Source of the DNA: Verrucomicrobiota bacterium
GTDB taxonomy: Bacteria; Verrucomicrobiota; Verrucomicrobiia; Opitutales; Opitutaceae
Assembly (NCBI GenBank): GCA_023446865.1
Contig: JAEXPL010000344.1
Coordinates: forward strand, 1-27,667
Reading direction: 5' to 3'
DNA length: 27,667 nucleotides
Shown here: in pieces, positions 1-7,230 of the stretch
How positions within the stretch are numbered: the first letter of the stretch is position 1
How the letters are laid out: each line of letters starts with the position of its first letter
Position numbers and translations under genes: made by a program
The notes under the pieces: generated by a model
Seen by the model: only the letters and a program-made list of their open reading frames with translations
The model's database searches: none
Told to the model about the DNA's origin: nothing

Positions 1-1103
1 CCGACGGTTCCGCGAACACCGCCGGCACCGCGGCACCGCACAGCCCCCGCCCCTCCGCCCCCACCGGGCTCACCGCGCCGTCGACCATCGTCAAGACCGG
101 CCACTTCCTCACCGCCCGCGAGAATCCCTCCTCGCAGTTCGCCGTCAACGTGGGCACCGCCGCCTACGCCGATGTGCGCCGCAGCCTCGAGGCCGGCGAA
201 CGCCCGCCCACCACCCTCGTGCGCATCGAGGAACTGGTGAACGCCTTCCCCTACCGTTACCCGCGGCCGGCCGGGGCCGAAGCGCTCGCCCTCGACACCG
301 AGATGCACTCCGCGCCCTGGGCCAAGGACCACCTGCTCGTGCGCATCGCCCTGCAAGGGCGCGACACGCCAGCCTCCATCCCCACGACGACCGTCGCCGC
401 CACGCCCACTGGCGCCGTCCCGCCGGCCCCGACCGGCGACCGGCCGCTCCACGCCGCCCGCGAGCTCCTCGCCGCCGACGCCGCCGATGCGATCCGCTCC
501 CTCGCCGCCCGCGACGTGAAGGTGCAGGTCGACTTCAACCCCGAGAAGGTCCTCGCGTACCGTCTCATCGGTTACGAAAACCGCCTCATCAAGAACGGCG
601 ACGCCGAGCCGGCCTCCGACAACAACTTCCCCGCCGGCCGCGCGATCACCGCCCTCTACGAGGTCATCCCGCTCCCCGCGCCCGCCGCGCCGCGCCCCGC
701 CGTGGCCACCAAGCCCGTCCCGCCGCCCACGCCGGACCCGAGCGACACCGCCGCTTGGCTGACGGTGAAACTCCGTTACGCCGATCCCGCCACCGCGCGC
801 AGCCGTTCCGTGATCGTGCCGCTGCACGCCGCCGTCGCCGCCGACACGCCGCCGGCCAGCCCCGACTTCCAGTTCGCCGCCGCCGTCGCCGGTTTCGGCC
901 TCATTCTTCAGGACAACCCGAACAAGGGTACCGCCAGCTGGGACATGGTGGAGCAGCTCGCCGAGGCCGGCCTGGCCGATGACACCACTGGCCGCCGCAA
1001 GGAGTTCGTCTCCCTCGTGAGAAAGGCCCGCGTCGTCGCCCCCGCCGAGACCGCCGAACCCGCCGCCACCCCACAGCCGGCTGAGCCCGCCGCCACGCCC
1101 TGA
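1..1103 (+). CDS. YfbK-like protein lacking its vWA domain (5' end outside window)
   Basis: The frame is open from the first bases of the window, so the N-terminus is missing; a GTG at 150 is an internal Val, because the conserved domain begins upstream of it. The first part matches the N-terminal domain of YfbK-type von Willebrand factor A proteins: 'SSQFAVNV', 'YADVRRSLEAGERPP', 'VRIEELVNAFPYRYPRP', then 'PWAKDHLLVRIALQG'. The last part matches the YfbK C-terminal domain (DUF3520): 'VKVQVDFNPEKVLAYRLIGY', 'FQFAAAVAGFGLIL', 'GTASWDMVEQLAEAGL', 'GRRKEFVSLVRKA'. Between them, where family members carry a vWA domain of roughly 170 residues with the DxSxS metal site, there are only about 30 residues rich in Pro, Thr and Ala. 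The C-terminus is a Pro/Ala/Glu tail. YfbK proteins are envelope-associated and their role is poorly known. Without the metal site this version is more likely a binding or scaffold partner; that is inference. Domain identity is fairly sure, function is not. Confidence 0.8.
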   Translation, partial: DGSANTAGTAAPHSPRPSAPTGLTAPSTIVKTGHFLTARENPSSQFAVNVGTAAYADVRRSLEAGERPPTTLVRIEELVNAFPYRYPRPAGAEALALDTEMHSAPWAKDHLLVRIALQGRDTPASIPTTTVAATPTGAVPPAPTGDRPLHAARELLAADAADAIRSLAARDVKVQVDFNPEKVLAYRLIGYENRLIKNGDAEPASDNNFPAGRAITALYEVIPLPAPAAPRPAVATKPVPPPTPDPSDTAAWLTVKLRYADPATARSRSVIVPLHAAVAADTPPASPDFQFAAAVAGFGLILQDNPNKGTASWDMVEQLAEAGLADDTTGRRKEFVSLVRKARVVAPAETAEPAATPQPAEPAATP

Positions 1104-1164
1104 GCCCGCCGGAGCGCTCCCTCGGCCCCATCGCAAACCGCGCCAGCGTTTCGTTGTCTCCGTC

Positions 1165-1188
1165 GTAGCGGAACGCGTGAGCGTTTCG
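1165..1188 (+). repeat. REP hairpin, copy 1
   Basis: This 24-nt element has the foot GTAG, left arm CGGAACGC, loop GTGA and right arm GCGTTTCG. The arms form eight pairs including one G-U, and the loop is of GNRA type. A GTAG foot 5' of a hairpin is the known recognition layout of REPs processed by RAYT transposases. The copy lies 136 bases upstream of the RAYT gene start. Confidence 0.9.
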
Positions 1189-1225
1189 ATCCTCCTTCGT
1201 ACGCAGCGTATCGTGGTCCCCCGTC

Positions 1226-1249
1226 GTAGCGGAACGCGTGAGCGTTTCG
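1226..1249 (+). repeat. REP hairpin, copy 2
   Basis: This element is identical to the one at 1165-1188 and in the same orientation, 37 bases further on. It is the nearer of the two upstream REPs flanking the RAYT gene. Confidence 0.9.
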
Positions 1250-1323
1250 TCCTTCGTGTTCGCGTCCCCTTTCACTCACCACATTCGCCTCGCGGCCGCC
1301 GCCTCATTTCCTATCCTTCGCGC

Positions 1324-1887
1324 ATGCAGGATGGCATCTCGAGTCCGCCGCAAGCCGGTCGACTGCCCCGCCTGGCCCCGGAGCACTACAACGGCCGCGC
1401 CTTTGTCCACTGGACCATGACGATTGATCAGCGCGCCAGCGGATGGCTGGACCCGCTCCATCATGCCCGGCTGCGGGAAGCGCTCTGCCACGCCCTTGCC
1501 CGCCACGGCGTCGCCTGTGCGGTCTACTGCCTGATGCCCGACCACGGCCATTTCATCCTTTGCGGTCACTCCGCTTCCAGCGACCAGCGCGCCGCAATAC
1601 GGTTGTTCCGGCAGACTTGGAACGAGCTGCTCGCCCCCCGCTGGAGTCTCCAGCGACAGGCGCACGACCATGTGCTGCGGGAGCCGCAGCGCGAACGCGG
1701 AGCCTTTGCCGCGGCGGCCCAGTACATCCTCGAAAACCCGGTACGCGCCAAGCTCGCGCTCGATTGGGCCGCGTGGCCGTACTCCGGCTGCCTGGTGCCC
1801 GGCTGGCCCGCGCTCGATCCCCGGAGGCCGGACTATTGGCCGTTGTTTTGGCGGATCTTGAATGGTTCGAGCGAAGCGACGCCCTGA
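1324..1887 (+). CDS. REP-associated tyrosine transposase (RAYT, Y1/HUH family)
   Basis: This is a 187-residue single-strand DNA transposase-like protein of the IS200/IS605 TnpA superfamily, domesticated RAYT branch. Visible motifs are the metal-binding HxH in 'YCLMPDHGHFIL' (His74 and His76; the middle residue is Gly where most members have a hydrophobic one) and the catalytic Tyr134 in 'QYILENPVRAKLALDW', a block typical of RAYTs. The C-terminal 'AAWPYSG' also fits. The start is the ATG at 1324, just before the conserved region; upstream in-frame codons run through a REP and look non-coding. RAYTs bind and nick REP hairpins at a GTAG foot. Here the gene has two direct REPs upstream and a set of direct and inverted REPs downstream, the first beginning one base after the stop codon. 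There are no terminal inverted repeats or second transposon gene, as expected for a RAYT rather than a self-mobile IS. Family assignment is strong; present activity is unknown. Confidence 0.88.
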   Translation: MQDGISSPPQAGRLPRLAPEHYNGRAFVHWTMTIDQRASGWLDPLHHARLREALCHALARHGVACAVYCLMPDHGHFILCGHSASSDQRAAIRLFRQTWNELLAPRWSLQRQAHDHVLREPQRERGAFAAAAQYILENPVRAKLALDWAAWPYSGCLVPGWPALDPRRPDYWPLFWRILNGSSEATP

Positions 1888-1888
1888 A

Positions 1889-1912
1889 CGAAAGCCTCAC
1901 GGCTTCCGCCAC
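1889..1912 (-). repeat. REP hairpin, inverted variant directly after RAYT stop
   Basis: Read on the minus strand: foot GTGG, arm CGGAAGCC, loop GTGA, arm GGCTTTCG. Relative to the main type, both arms have changed together (AACGC/GCGTT to AAGCC/GGCTT), so pairing is kept. It begins one base after the transposase stop codon and could act as a 3' hairpin for that mRNA. Confidence 0.85.
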
Positions 1913-1925
1913 GGCCGATCTCTTC

Positions 1926-1949
1926 GTAGCGGAACGCGTGAGCGTTTCG
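1926..1949 (+). repeat. REP hairpin, copy 3
   Basis: The sequence is identical to the copies at 1165 and 1226: GTAG foot, 8-bp stem, GTGA loop. It is the first of three direct copies downstream of the RAYT gene. Confidence 0.9.
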
Positions 1950-1961
1950 GATTCCCCCTTG

Positions 1962-1985
1962 GTAGCGGAACGCGTGAGCGTTTCG
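1962..1985 (+). repeat. REP hairpin, copy 4
   Basis: This is an identical direct copy, 12 bases after the previous one. Confidence 0.9.
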
Positions 1986-2004
1986 GGGTTCCTTCGTCTC
2001 CTCC

Positions 2005-2028
2005 GTAGCGGAACCCGTCAGCGTTTTG
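2005..2028 (+). repeat. Degenerate REP hairpin
   Basis: The GTAG foot is kept, but the left arm is CGGAACCC, the loop GTCA and the right arm GCGTTTTG. One pair is lost and the loop no longer fits GNRA, so this copy seems to be decaying. Confidence 0.7.
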
Positions 2029-2088
2029 TGCCGCACGCGCCGAGCTCCAGCTCGGCCCCCGCTCGCGCCTCGCTCCCAACCTCAAACC

Positions 2089-2112
2089 CGAAAGCCTCAC
2101 GGCTTCCGCTAC
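2089..2112 (-). repeat. REP hairpin, inverted variant
   Basis: Read on the minus strand: GTAG foot, arm CGGAAGCC, loop GTGA, arm GGCTTTCG. It has the same compensated stem as the copy at 1889-1912. A 7-bp array begins about 40 bases downstream on the plus strand. Confidence 0.85.
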
Positions 2113-2151
2113 CGGATCCGCTTCCTGACTTCGTGAGTTCCAGATTCTCTG

Positions 2152-2186
2152 CCTTCCGTCCTCCGTCTTCTATCCTCCGCCCGCCG
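2152..2186. repeat. Degenerate heptanucleotide tandem array
   Basis: Five 7-base units of the kind TCCTCCG follow one another: CCTTCCG, TCCTCCG, TCTTCTA, TCCTCCG, CCCGCCG. The same 7-bp periodicity occurs seven times inside uvrA. Confidence 0.65.
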
Positions 2187-2243
2187 TTCCTGCCCGGTTC
2201 CAGTTTTCCACATTACCTCTTCCGTGCCCGCAGCCCACGGTCC

Positions 2244-2271
2244 CAGCATTCCCCATTCCCCTCTCCCCGCG
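2244..2271. repeat. Possible heptanucleotide array
   Basis: Four imperfect 7-base units (CAGCATT, CCCCATT, CCCCTCT, CCCCGCG) can be read here. The match is weaker than for the other arrays and could be simple C-richness. Confidence 0.4.
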
Positions 2272-2383
2272 CTTCATCACCCGCGACCCACCGGCACCGC
2301 CAACTTCTACCCGCGACAGCAGCCCGTCCCCCGCGGAAAGTAGGTTGAAAAGCGCGGGGGGGCGCCCAATCGTTCGCGCCGCA

Positions 2384-2635
2384 ATGCCCGCCGCCAAGCA
2401 GCCGGACCAGACCAGTTTCGAGGACGCGCTCACCCGCCTGGAATCCATCGTCGACTCGATGGAGCAGGGTCAGGTGCCGCTCGCCGAACTGCTCACCCGC
2501 TACGAGGAGGGCACCAAGCTCCTCAAGGTCTGCGAGGCCCGGCTCAAGGATGCCGAGCTCAAGATCGACCAGCTCAAGAAGACCCGCGACACCGTCGCGC
2601 TCGAGAGCTTCAGCCCGGAGCGGACCGAGCGTTGA
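2384..2635 (+). CDS. xseB: Exodeoxyribonuclease VII small subunit
   Basis: This 83-residue protein has the XseB core 'SFEDALTRLESIVDSMEQGQ' followed by 'PLAELLTRYEEGTKLLKVC' and a helical tail with 'RLKDAELKIDQL'. Length and sequence fit the family (about 70-85 residues). XseB forms coiled-coil helices that bind the large subunit XseA of exonuclease VII, which degrades single-stranded DNA in the cytoplasm; xseA is not in this window. The ATG at 2384 is chosen because it begins just before the conserved helix; a TTG 39 bases upstream is in frame but less likely. The stop overlaps the region just ahead of dxs, so the two are probably co-transcribed. An xseB-dxs neighbourhood is common in bacteria, often with ispA between them, which is absent here. 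Confidence 0.92.
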   Translation: MPAAKQPDQTSFEDALTRLESIVDSMEQGQVPLAELLTRYEEGTKLLKVCEARLKDAELKIDQLKKTRDTVALESFSPERTER

Positions 2636-2646
2636 ACGCCCCGCCG

Positions 2647-4596
2647 ATGAGTGCCGCCCCGTCCGCCGGCTCGCCGGCCCCGGCTCCCGCCCCCCGTCCC
2701 GTCAATCTGCTCGCCACCCTCCGCGGTCCGGCCGACGTGAAGGCGCTGCCGGCCGAGCATCTCCCGTTGCTCGCCGAGGAGATTCGGCGCGAGCTCATCA
2801 ACGTCACCTCGCGCAACGGCGGCCACCTCGGCCCCAACCTCGGCGTCGTCGAGCTCACCATCGCGCTGCACCGCGTGTTCGACACCCCGCGCGACAAGTT
2901 CGTCTTCGACGTCAGCCACCAGGGCTACGTCCATAAACTTCTCACCGGCCGCACGGGTGAAACCTTCCGCCAGATCCGCAAGACCGGCGGCCTCTCCGGT
3001 TTCCTCAACCGCGCCGAGAGCCCGCACGACGCCTTCGGCGCCGGCCACGCCGGCACCGCCCTCTCCGCCGCGCTCGGCCTCGCCACCGCCCGCGATCTGC
3101 TCGGCACCAGCGAACACGTCGTCGCACTCTGCGGCGACGCCGCGTTCACCTGCGGCATCTCGATGGAGGCGCTCAACAACATCGTGCACGCCACCAAGCG
3201 CCTCGTCGTCGTCCTCAACGACAACGAGTGGTCGATCTCCCGCAATGTCGGCGCGATGGCGAAGTACCTCAACGAGCTCTCCACCAACCCGACCTACAAC
3301 CGGATCTATCACGACATCGAGGAGTTCTTCCGCAGCACGCCGCGCGGCGAGCGCCTCCACCAGATCTGGATGAAGTGGAAACGCGAGACCAAGGACTTCT
3401 TCGTCGAGTCCTCGCTCTTCGAGAAATACGGCCTGCGCTACCTCGGCCCGATCAACGGCCACGACATCCCGCTCCTCATCAAGAACCTCGAGTTCGCCAA
3501 ACAGTCCGACGTTCCGGTCGTCCTCCACGTCCTCACCAAGAAGGGCAAGGGCTACGACGTCGCCTCCGCCGCTCCCGAGCGTTTCCACGGCACCAGCCCC
3601 TTCGACATCGCCACCGGCAACGGCCACTCGGCCCCGGGCGCCAAGCCCGCGTATCAGGATGTCTTTGGCGAGGCCCTCGTGCGCGAAGCCCAGCTCGACA
3701 ACCGCGTGGTCGGCATCACCGGCGCCATGCCCAGCGGCACCGGCCTCTCCGCCCTCGCCAAGGCGCTCCCGCGCCAGTTCTTCGACGTCGGCATCGCCGA
3801 GGAGCACGCCGCGCTCTTCGCCGCCGGCCTCGCCGCGCAGGGTCTCAAACCTGTCGTCGCCATCTACTCGACCTTCCTCCAGCGCTCGTACGACCAGGTC
3901 GTGCATGACATCTGTCTCCAGAAGCTCCCCGTCGTCTTCTGCCTCGACCGCGCCGGTCTCTCGCCCAACGACGGCCCCACCCACCACGGGCTCTTCGACC
4001 TCTCCTACCTGCGCAACGTGCCGCACGCCGCCATCGCGCAACCAAAGGATGAAGACGAGCTCGCCGACCTGCTCCACACCGCGCTGCAGCATCCCACGCC
4101 GACCTTCCTCCGCTACCCGCGCGGCGCTGGTCCGGGTGTGAAGCCCAAGGCGCATCCCGCCGCGCTCCCGGTCGGCAAGGCCGAGGTCCTGCGCGAGGGC
4201 ACCGCCGTCGCCCTCTGGGCGCTCGGCCCCTGGGTGCAGGAAGCGCTCGCGCTCGCCGATCGCCTCAAGCGCGAACTCGGACTCGATGCCGCCGTCGTCA
4301 ACGCCCGCTGGGTCAAGCCGCTCGACCGTGAACTCCTCTTCGCCCACGCCCGCTCGATGCCGCTGATCGTGACGCTGGAAGACAACGTCGCCATGGGCGG
4401 TTTCGGCAGCGCCGTGCTGGAAACCCTCAGCGACGCCGGCCTTGCCACGCCCGTCGAGCGCATCGCTTGGCCGGACACGTTCGTCGAGCACGGCAGCAGC
4501 GTCGAAATCCTCCGCGCCGCCCACGGTCTCGACGCCGAGACCGTCTTCCACCGCATCGCCACCCGCCTGAACCGCGGCGCCTCCGCACAAAGCTGA
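2647..4596 (+). CDS. dxs: 1-deoxy-D-xylulose-5-phosphate synthase
   Basis: This thiamine-diphosphate enzyme condenses pyruvate and glyceraldehyde 3-phosphate, the first step of the MEP isoprenoid pathway; its product also feeds thiamine and pyridoxal synthesis. The 649-residue length is normal. Visible motifs from the ATG at 2647: 'FDVSHQGYVHKLLTGR' (His91), the ThDP/Mg site 'GDAAFTCGISMEALNN' (163-178), 'LNDNEWSISRNVGAM', catalytic Glu385 in 'GIAEEHAALFAAGLA', and 'DRAGLSPNDGPTHHGLFDL' in the pyrimidine-binding domain. The C-terminal transketolase-like domain carries 'TLEDNVAMGGFGSAV'. In the ThDP motif the usual GDG is GDA, leaving the metal-binding Asp intact. The ATG at 2647 is preferred; a TTG at 2632 that overlaps the xseB stop is an alternative giving five more residues. 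The N-terminal 20 residues are Pro/Ala-rich and not conserved. The gene converges with the ABC permease 24 bases downstream. Confidence 0.96.
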   Translation: MSAAPSAGSPAPAPAPRPVNLLATLRGPADVKALPAEHLPLLAEEIRRELINVTSRNGGHLGPNLGVVELTIALHRVFDTPRDKFVFDVSHQGYVHKLLTGRTGETFRQIRKTGGLSGFLNRAESPHDAFGAGHAGTALSAALGLATARDLLGTSEHVVALCGDAAFTCGISMEALNNIVHATKRLVVVLNDNEWSISRNVGAMAKYLNELSTNPTYNRIYHDIEEFFRSTPRGERLHQIWMKWKRETKDFFVESSLFEKYGLRYLGPINGHDIPLLIKNLEFAKQSDVPVVLHVLTKKGKGYDVASAAPERFHGTSPFDIATGNGHSAPGAKPAYQDVFGEALVREAQLDNRVVGITGAMPSGTGLSALAKALPRQFFDVGIAEEHAALFAAGLAAQGLKPVVAIYSTFLQRSYDQVVHDICLQKLPVVFCLDRAGLSPNDGPTHHGLFDLSYLRNVPHAAIAQPKDEDELADLLHTALQHPTPTFLRYPRGAGPGVKPKAHPAALPVGKAEVLREGTAVALWALGPWVQEALALADRLKRELGLDAAVVNARWVKPLDRELLFAHARSMPLIVTLEDNVAMGGFGSAVLETLSDAGLATPVERIAWPDTFVEHGSSVEILRAAHGLDAETVFHRIATRLNRGASAQS

Positions 4597-4620
4597 GCCA
4601 GCGCTCCGCGCCGGGGACGC

Positions 4621-5385
4621 TCAACCCGCGGTGCCCCAGCGCCGGTGCAGGAAATTCTCCCACGGCGAGAACAGGATCTTGTCGGCCGCCACGCCGATGC
4701 CGACAATCACCAGCATCACGCCGATCACCTGTTCCATGGCGTTCAGCTCGCGCCCGTAGTGCAGCAGATGGCCCAGCCCGAAGCCGGTCAGGATCGTCAC
4801 GTAGATCTCGGCCGCCATGAGCGAGCGCCAGGCGAACGCCCAGCCCTGCTTCATGCCGCTCACGATGAAGGGCAACGAAGCCGGCAGGATCACCCGGGCC
4901 AGCGTGTGCAGCCGCTTCGAGCCCATTGTGGCCGCCGCGCGCACATAAATCGGATTCACGTTCCGAACACCGGTCTCCGTCGCCAGGATCACCGACCACA
5001 GCGTGCCCATGATTACCACGAAAAGCATCGCGCCCTCAGTCTGCCCGAACCACAGCAGCGCCAGCGGCACCCAGCACACGCTCGGCAGCCCCTGCAGGCC
5101 GAGCGCGAGCACGCCCACCGTGTCGCGCAGCGCGCGCAACCGCGCCGTCGCCATCCCGATGGGCACGCCCACGACCAGACCGATGAGGTAACCGACGAGC
5201 AAACGCTTCAACGTGACCACGCAGCTTGAGCCGAGCGTGCCGTCGAGCGCGGCGTCGCGGAGATACCGCGCCACCTCGAGCGGCGCCGGCAGCAGCACTG
5301 GCGACCAGAGGCGCAGCGAGTAGAGCACCTGCCAGAGCATGAGCAGGCCCACGAAGAAGAGGAAGGCGGTGAGGAAACGTTTCAT
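4621..5385 (-). CDS. ABC transporter permease, NitT/TauT/Ssu type
   Basis: This 254-residue inner-membrane protein belongs to the binding-protein-dependent transport family. It has an N-terminal hydrophobic segment ('AFLFFVGLLMLWQVLYSL'), several further membrane segments, and the cytoplasmic coupling (EAA) loop 'RAAATMGSKRLHTLARVILP', which contacts the ATPase. The 'LPAPLEVARYLRDA' stretch after the first helix is typical of SsuC/TauC/NrtB-like permeases. The ATG at 5385 overlaps the ATPase stop by four bases (ATGA), so translation is probably coupled. It is the last gene of a three-gene minus-strand operon. The substrate cannot be read from the sequence: sulfonates, taurine, nitrate and pyrimidine precursors are all transported by this family. 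Confidence 0.9.
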   Translation of the reverse strand: MKRFLTAFLFFVGLLMLWQVLYSLRLWSPVLLPAPLEVARYLRDAALDGTLGSSCVVTLKRLLVGYLIGLVVGVPIGMATARLRALRDTVGVLALGLQGLPSVCWVPLALLWFGQTEGAMLFVVIMGTLWSVILATETGVRNVNPIYVRAAATMGSKRLHTLARVILPASLPFIVSGMKQGWAFAWRSLMAAEIYVTILTGFGLGHLLHYGRELNAMEQVIGVMLVIVGIGVAADKILFSPWENFLHRRWGTAG

Positions 5386-6191
5386 TCGGCGGGTTCCTCC
5401 GTGGTCGGCAGGTGGCCCTTGAGCGCACGCATGATCTTGGTGGAATGCGCCGCGAGTTCGGGGGAGTTGATGTCGCGCGGCCGCGGCAGATCGATGCGGA
5501 ACTGTTCCTGCACCCGGCCGGGGTTGGGGGAGAACAACACCACCCGGTCGCCGAGGCAGGCGGCCTCGCGCACGTTGTGCGTCACAAAGACGATCGTCTT
5601 CTTGCGCTCCTGCCAGATGCGCTGGATGTCGCCATAGAGCTGCTCACGCGTGAGCGCGTCGAGCGCGGCGAACGGCTCGTCCATCAGGAGCACCTTCGGG
5701 TTCGGCGCGAGGGCACGCGCGAGGGCGATACGCTGTTTCATGCCACCGGAGAGCTCGTGGATGTTGGCGTGTTGGAAACGCTCGAGCCCCACCAGTTGCA
5801 GGTAGTACATCGCCACGTCGCGACGCTCGGAGTCCTTCAGCCCGGGCTTGAGCTTCAGGCTGAACATCAGGTTGCCCATCACATCGAGCCACGGAAACAG
5901 CGCGTGTTCCTGGAACATCACCATGCGGTCCCGGCCGGGACCGGTCACCTGCCCGCCATCCGCCAGAATTCGCCCGCTGTCGGGCCGCTCCAAGCCGGCA
6001 ATGATGTTGAGCAGGGTGGACTTCCCGCAGCCCGAGGGGCCGACTAGGCAGACGAACTCCCCCTCGCCCACCTGCAACGAAATGCGGTCGAGCGCATGCA
6101 CGACCCGCCGGCCGGTGCGGAAAGTCTTGCTCACATCCTCCACCACCAGTTTGGCGGGAGCGATCGGTGCGAGTTCTTGTTGAAGCGTCAT
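5382..6191 (-). CDS. ABC transporter ATP-binding protein, NitT/TauT/Ssu type
   Basis: This 269-residue ATPase powers the importer encoded by the flanking genes. It has the Walker A 'GPSGCGKST' (51-59), Q-loop 'MVMFQEHALFPWLDVMGN', signature 'ELSGGMKQRIALARALA', Walker B 'KVLLMDEPFAALD' and the switch His in 'IVFVTHNVREAACLGDRV'. These are hallmarks of the SsuB/TauB/NrtD group; 'FPWL' after the Q-loop is characteristic. The ATG at 6191 is chosen because it gives the usual short N-terminus; 15 further codons upstream are open but not conserved. It starts 55 bases after the binding-protein gene and overlaps the permease start by four bases. Confidence 0.93.
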   Translation of the reverse strand: MTLQQELAPIAPAKLVVEDVSKTFRTGRRVVHALDRISLQVGEGEFVCLVGPSGCGKSTLLNIIAGLERPDSGRILADGGQVTGPGRDRMVMFQEHALFPWLDVMGNLMFSLKLKPGLKDSERRDVAMYYLQLVGLERFQHANIHELSGGMKQRIALARALAPNPKVLLMDEPFAALDALTREQLYGDIQRIWQERKKTIVFVTHNVREAACLGDRVVLFSPNPGRVQEQFRIDLPRPRDINSPELAAHSTKIMRALKGHLPTTEEPAE

Positions 6192-6246
6192 GGGAGGCAG
6201 GCGGAAGAGACAGTATCCGGCTCGGCGGCGGCACAACAGTCGGCGC

Positions 6247-7230
6247 TCACTCTTTGCCGAACATTCGGTCCACCGGTAGCGAGTCCTTCAACAGACCCGA
6301 GGCGCGGGCGTCGGCCATGAACTTCTCCAGCACCGCGGGTTCCACGTCGCCGGTGAAATGCAAGCGGCTCCACGCCGCCGCGATGAGCGGCGCCGAGATC
6401 TCGCGCCTCGTCTCCACCGAAAGCGCGGCCCGAACCCTCGCCTGCGCCTCGTCCGGATGCGCCACAATCCACGCGGTGAGTTCGAGGTGGGCGGCCCGGA
6501 GTTTGGCGGCGAGTTCCGGCCGCTCCTTGAGGAGCTTCACGCTCGCCACGAGGATCGTCGTGAGCGCGTCCTTCTCCTCGAGAAACACCCGGCCCTTGCC
6601 CTCGAGCACCAGGCGCGAGACCCATGGTTCCACCGTCCACACCGCATCGAGCCGGCCGGTCTGGAACAGCCCGAGCTGGTCGGGATTCGGCGTCGGAATG
6701 AGAAATACATCGCCGCCGGTCTGCGTGACCTTCAGGCCGTTGGCGCGAAACCAGGCGCGGGCCGCGATGTCCTGGGTGTTGGCCAGCTGGGGCGTGCCGA
6801 CCTTCTTGCCGCGGAAATCCGCCGCCGCCGCGTAGGTGCTGTCACCCGGCACGACCAGTGCGGCCCCGCCACGGGCCGCCCCGGCGAGGATGCGGATCTC
6901 CTCGCCCTTCGAACGGATGTAGGCGTTGAGCGCCGGGTTCGGGCCCACGTAGGTCGCGTCGATCGAACCGGCGAAGATCGCCTCCATCGCGCTCGGCCCC
7001 GCGTTGAACGGGAACCACTGGATCGTCACCGCGGGCCCGAGCCGCTGCTCGAACCACCCCGCCCCGTCCCGTGTGCCCTGCGCGCCGATCACGCCCTGGG
7101 CATGCGTCACGTTCGGGAAATAGCCGAGCCGCAGCACAGTCGGCTCCGCGGCACGGCTCGCGGTCGCGCCGGCCCACAAGCCCAGCGCGCCCAACCAGAA
7201 GGCGGCGATACGAGAGATCATCGGTTGCAT
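6247..7230 (-). CDS. ABC transporter substrate-binding protein, SsuA/NrtA-like
   Basis: This 327-residue periplasmic binding protein is the first gene of the importer operon. It begins with a signal peptide ('MISRIAAFWLGALGLWAGAT' followed by an Ala-rich cleavage region ending ASRAAEP). The mature part starts 'VLRLGYFPNVTHAQGVIGAQ' and continues with 'STYVGPNP'-like binding-lobe sequence ('IDATYVGPNPALNAYIRSKG'), 'GKKVGTPQLANTQDIAARAW' and 'GRLDAVWTVEPWVSRLVLEG'. This is the pattern of aliphatic-sulfonate, nitrate and taurine binding proteins (NMT1/THI5-like fold). The start is the ATG at 7230, or the ATG at 7221 three codons on; either gives an intact signal peptide. An open extension further upstream is not conserved. 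The ligand is not identifiable, since no sulfonate monooxygenase or nitrate reductase gene is nearby. Confidence 0.9.
   Translation of the reverse strand: MQPMISRIAAFWLGALGLWAGATASRAAEPTVLRLGYFPNVTHAQGVIGAQGTRDGAGWFEQRLGPAVTIQWFPFNAGPSAMEAIFAGSIDATYVGPNPALNAYIRSKGEEIRILAGAARGGAALVVPGDSTYAAAADFRGKKVGTPQLANTQDIAARAWFRANGLKVTQTGGDVFLIPTPNPDQLGLFQTGRLDAVWTVEPWVSRLVLEGKGRVFLEEKDALTTILVASVKLLKERPELAAKLRAAHLELTAWIVAHPDEAQARVRAALSVETRREISAPLIAAAWSRLHFTGDVEPAVLEKFMADARASGLLKDSLPVDRMFGKE

Larger units (their letters stand above)
1104..1323. other. REP-bearing intergenic region upstream of RAYT
   Basis: This gap contains no gene. It holds two identical direct REP hairpins (1165-1188 and 1226-1249). A decayed copy is possible near 1132-1153, which keeps only the right arm AGCGTTTCG. 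The surrounding sequence is pyrimidine-rich on the plus strand. No clear promoter was recognised for the downstream transposase gene. Confidence 0.7.
1888..2383. other. REP- and 7-bp-repeat-rich intergenic region downstream of RAYT
   Basis: This stretch of almost 500 bases holds no credible gene; frames that stay open through it are composed of repeat and pyrimidine-rich sequence. It contains five REP copies (inverted at 1889-1912 and 2089-2112; direct at 1926-1949, 1962-1985 and 2005-2028, the last degenerate) and two degenerate heptanucleotide arrays (2152-2186 and 2244-2271). The rest is C/T-rich on the plus strand. The promoter for xseB and dxs presumably lies in its 3' part, but no consensus elements stand out. 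Confidence 0.75.

Noticed and set aside
1324..1887. Autonomous IS200/IS605 insertion sequence
   Set aside because: The protein belongs to the RAYT branch, there is no tnpB/IscB partner, and the flanks are REPs and not IS ends.
1165..2112. CRISPR array
   Set aside because: The repeats are 24-nt hairpins in both orientations with irregular spacing of 12 to 677 bases, some inside genes, and no cas genes are present.
2500..4590. Long minus-strand open frame of 696 codons opposite dxs
   Set aside because: It is exactly antisense to a clear dxs gene, is very rich in Glu, Gly, Ala and Val as expected from the complement of GC-rich codons, and shows no domain.
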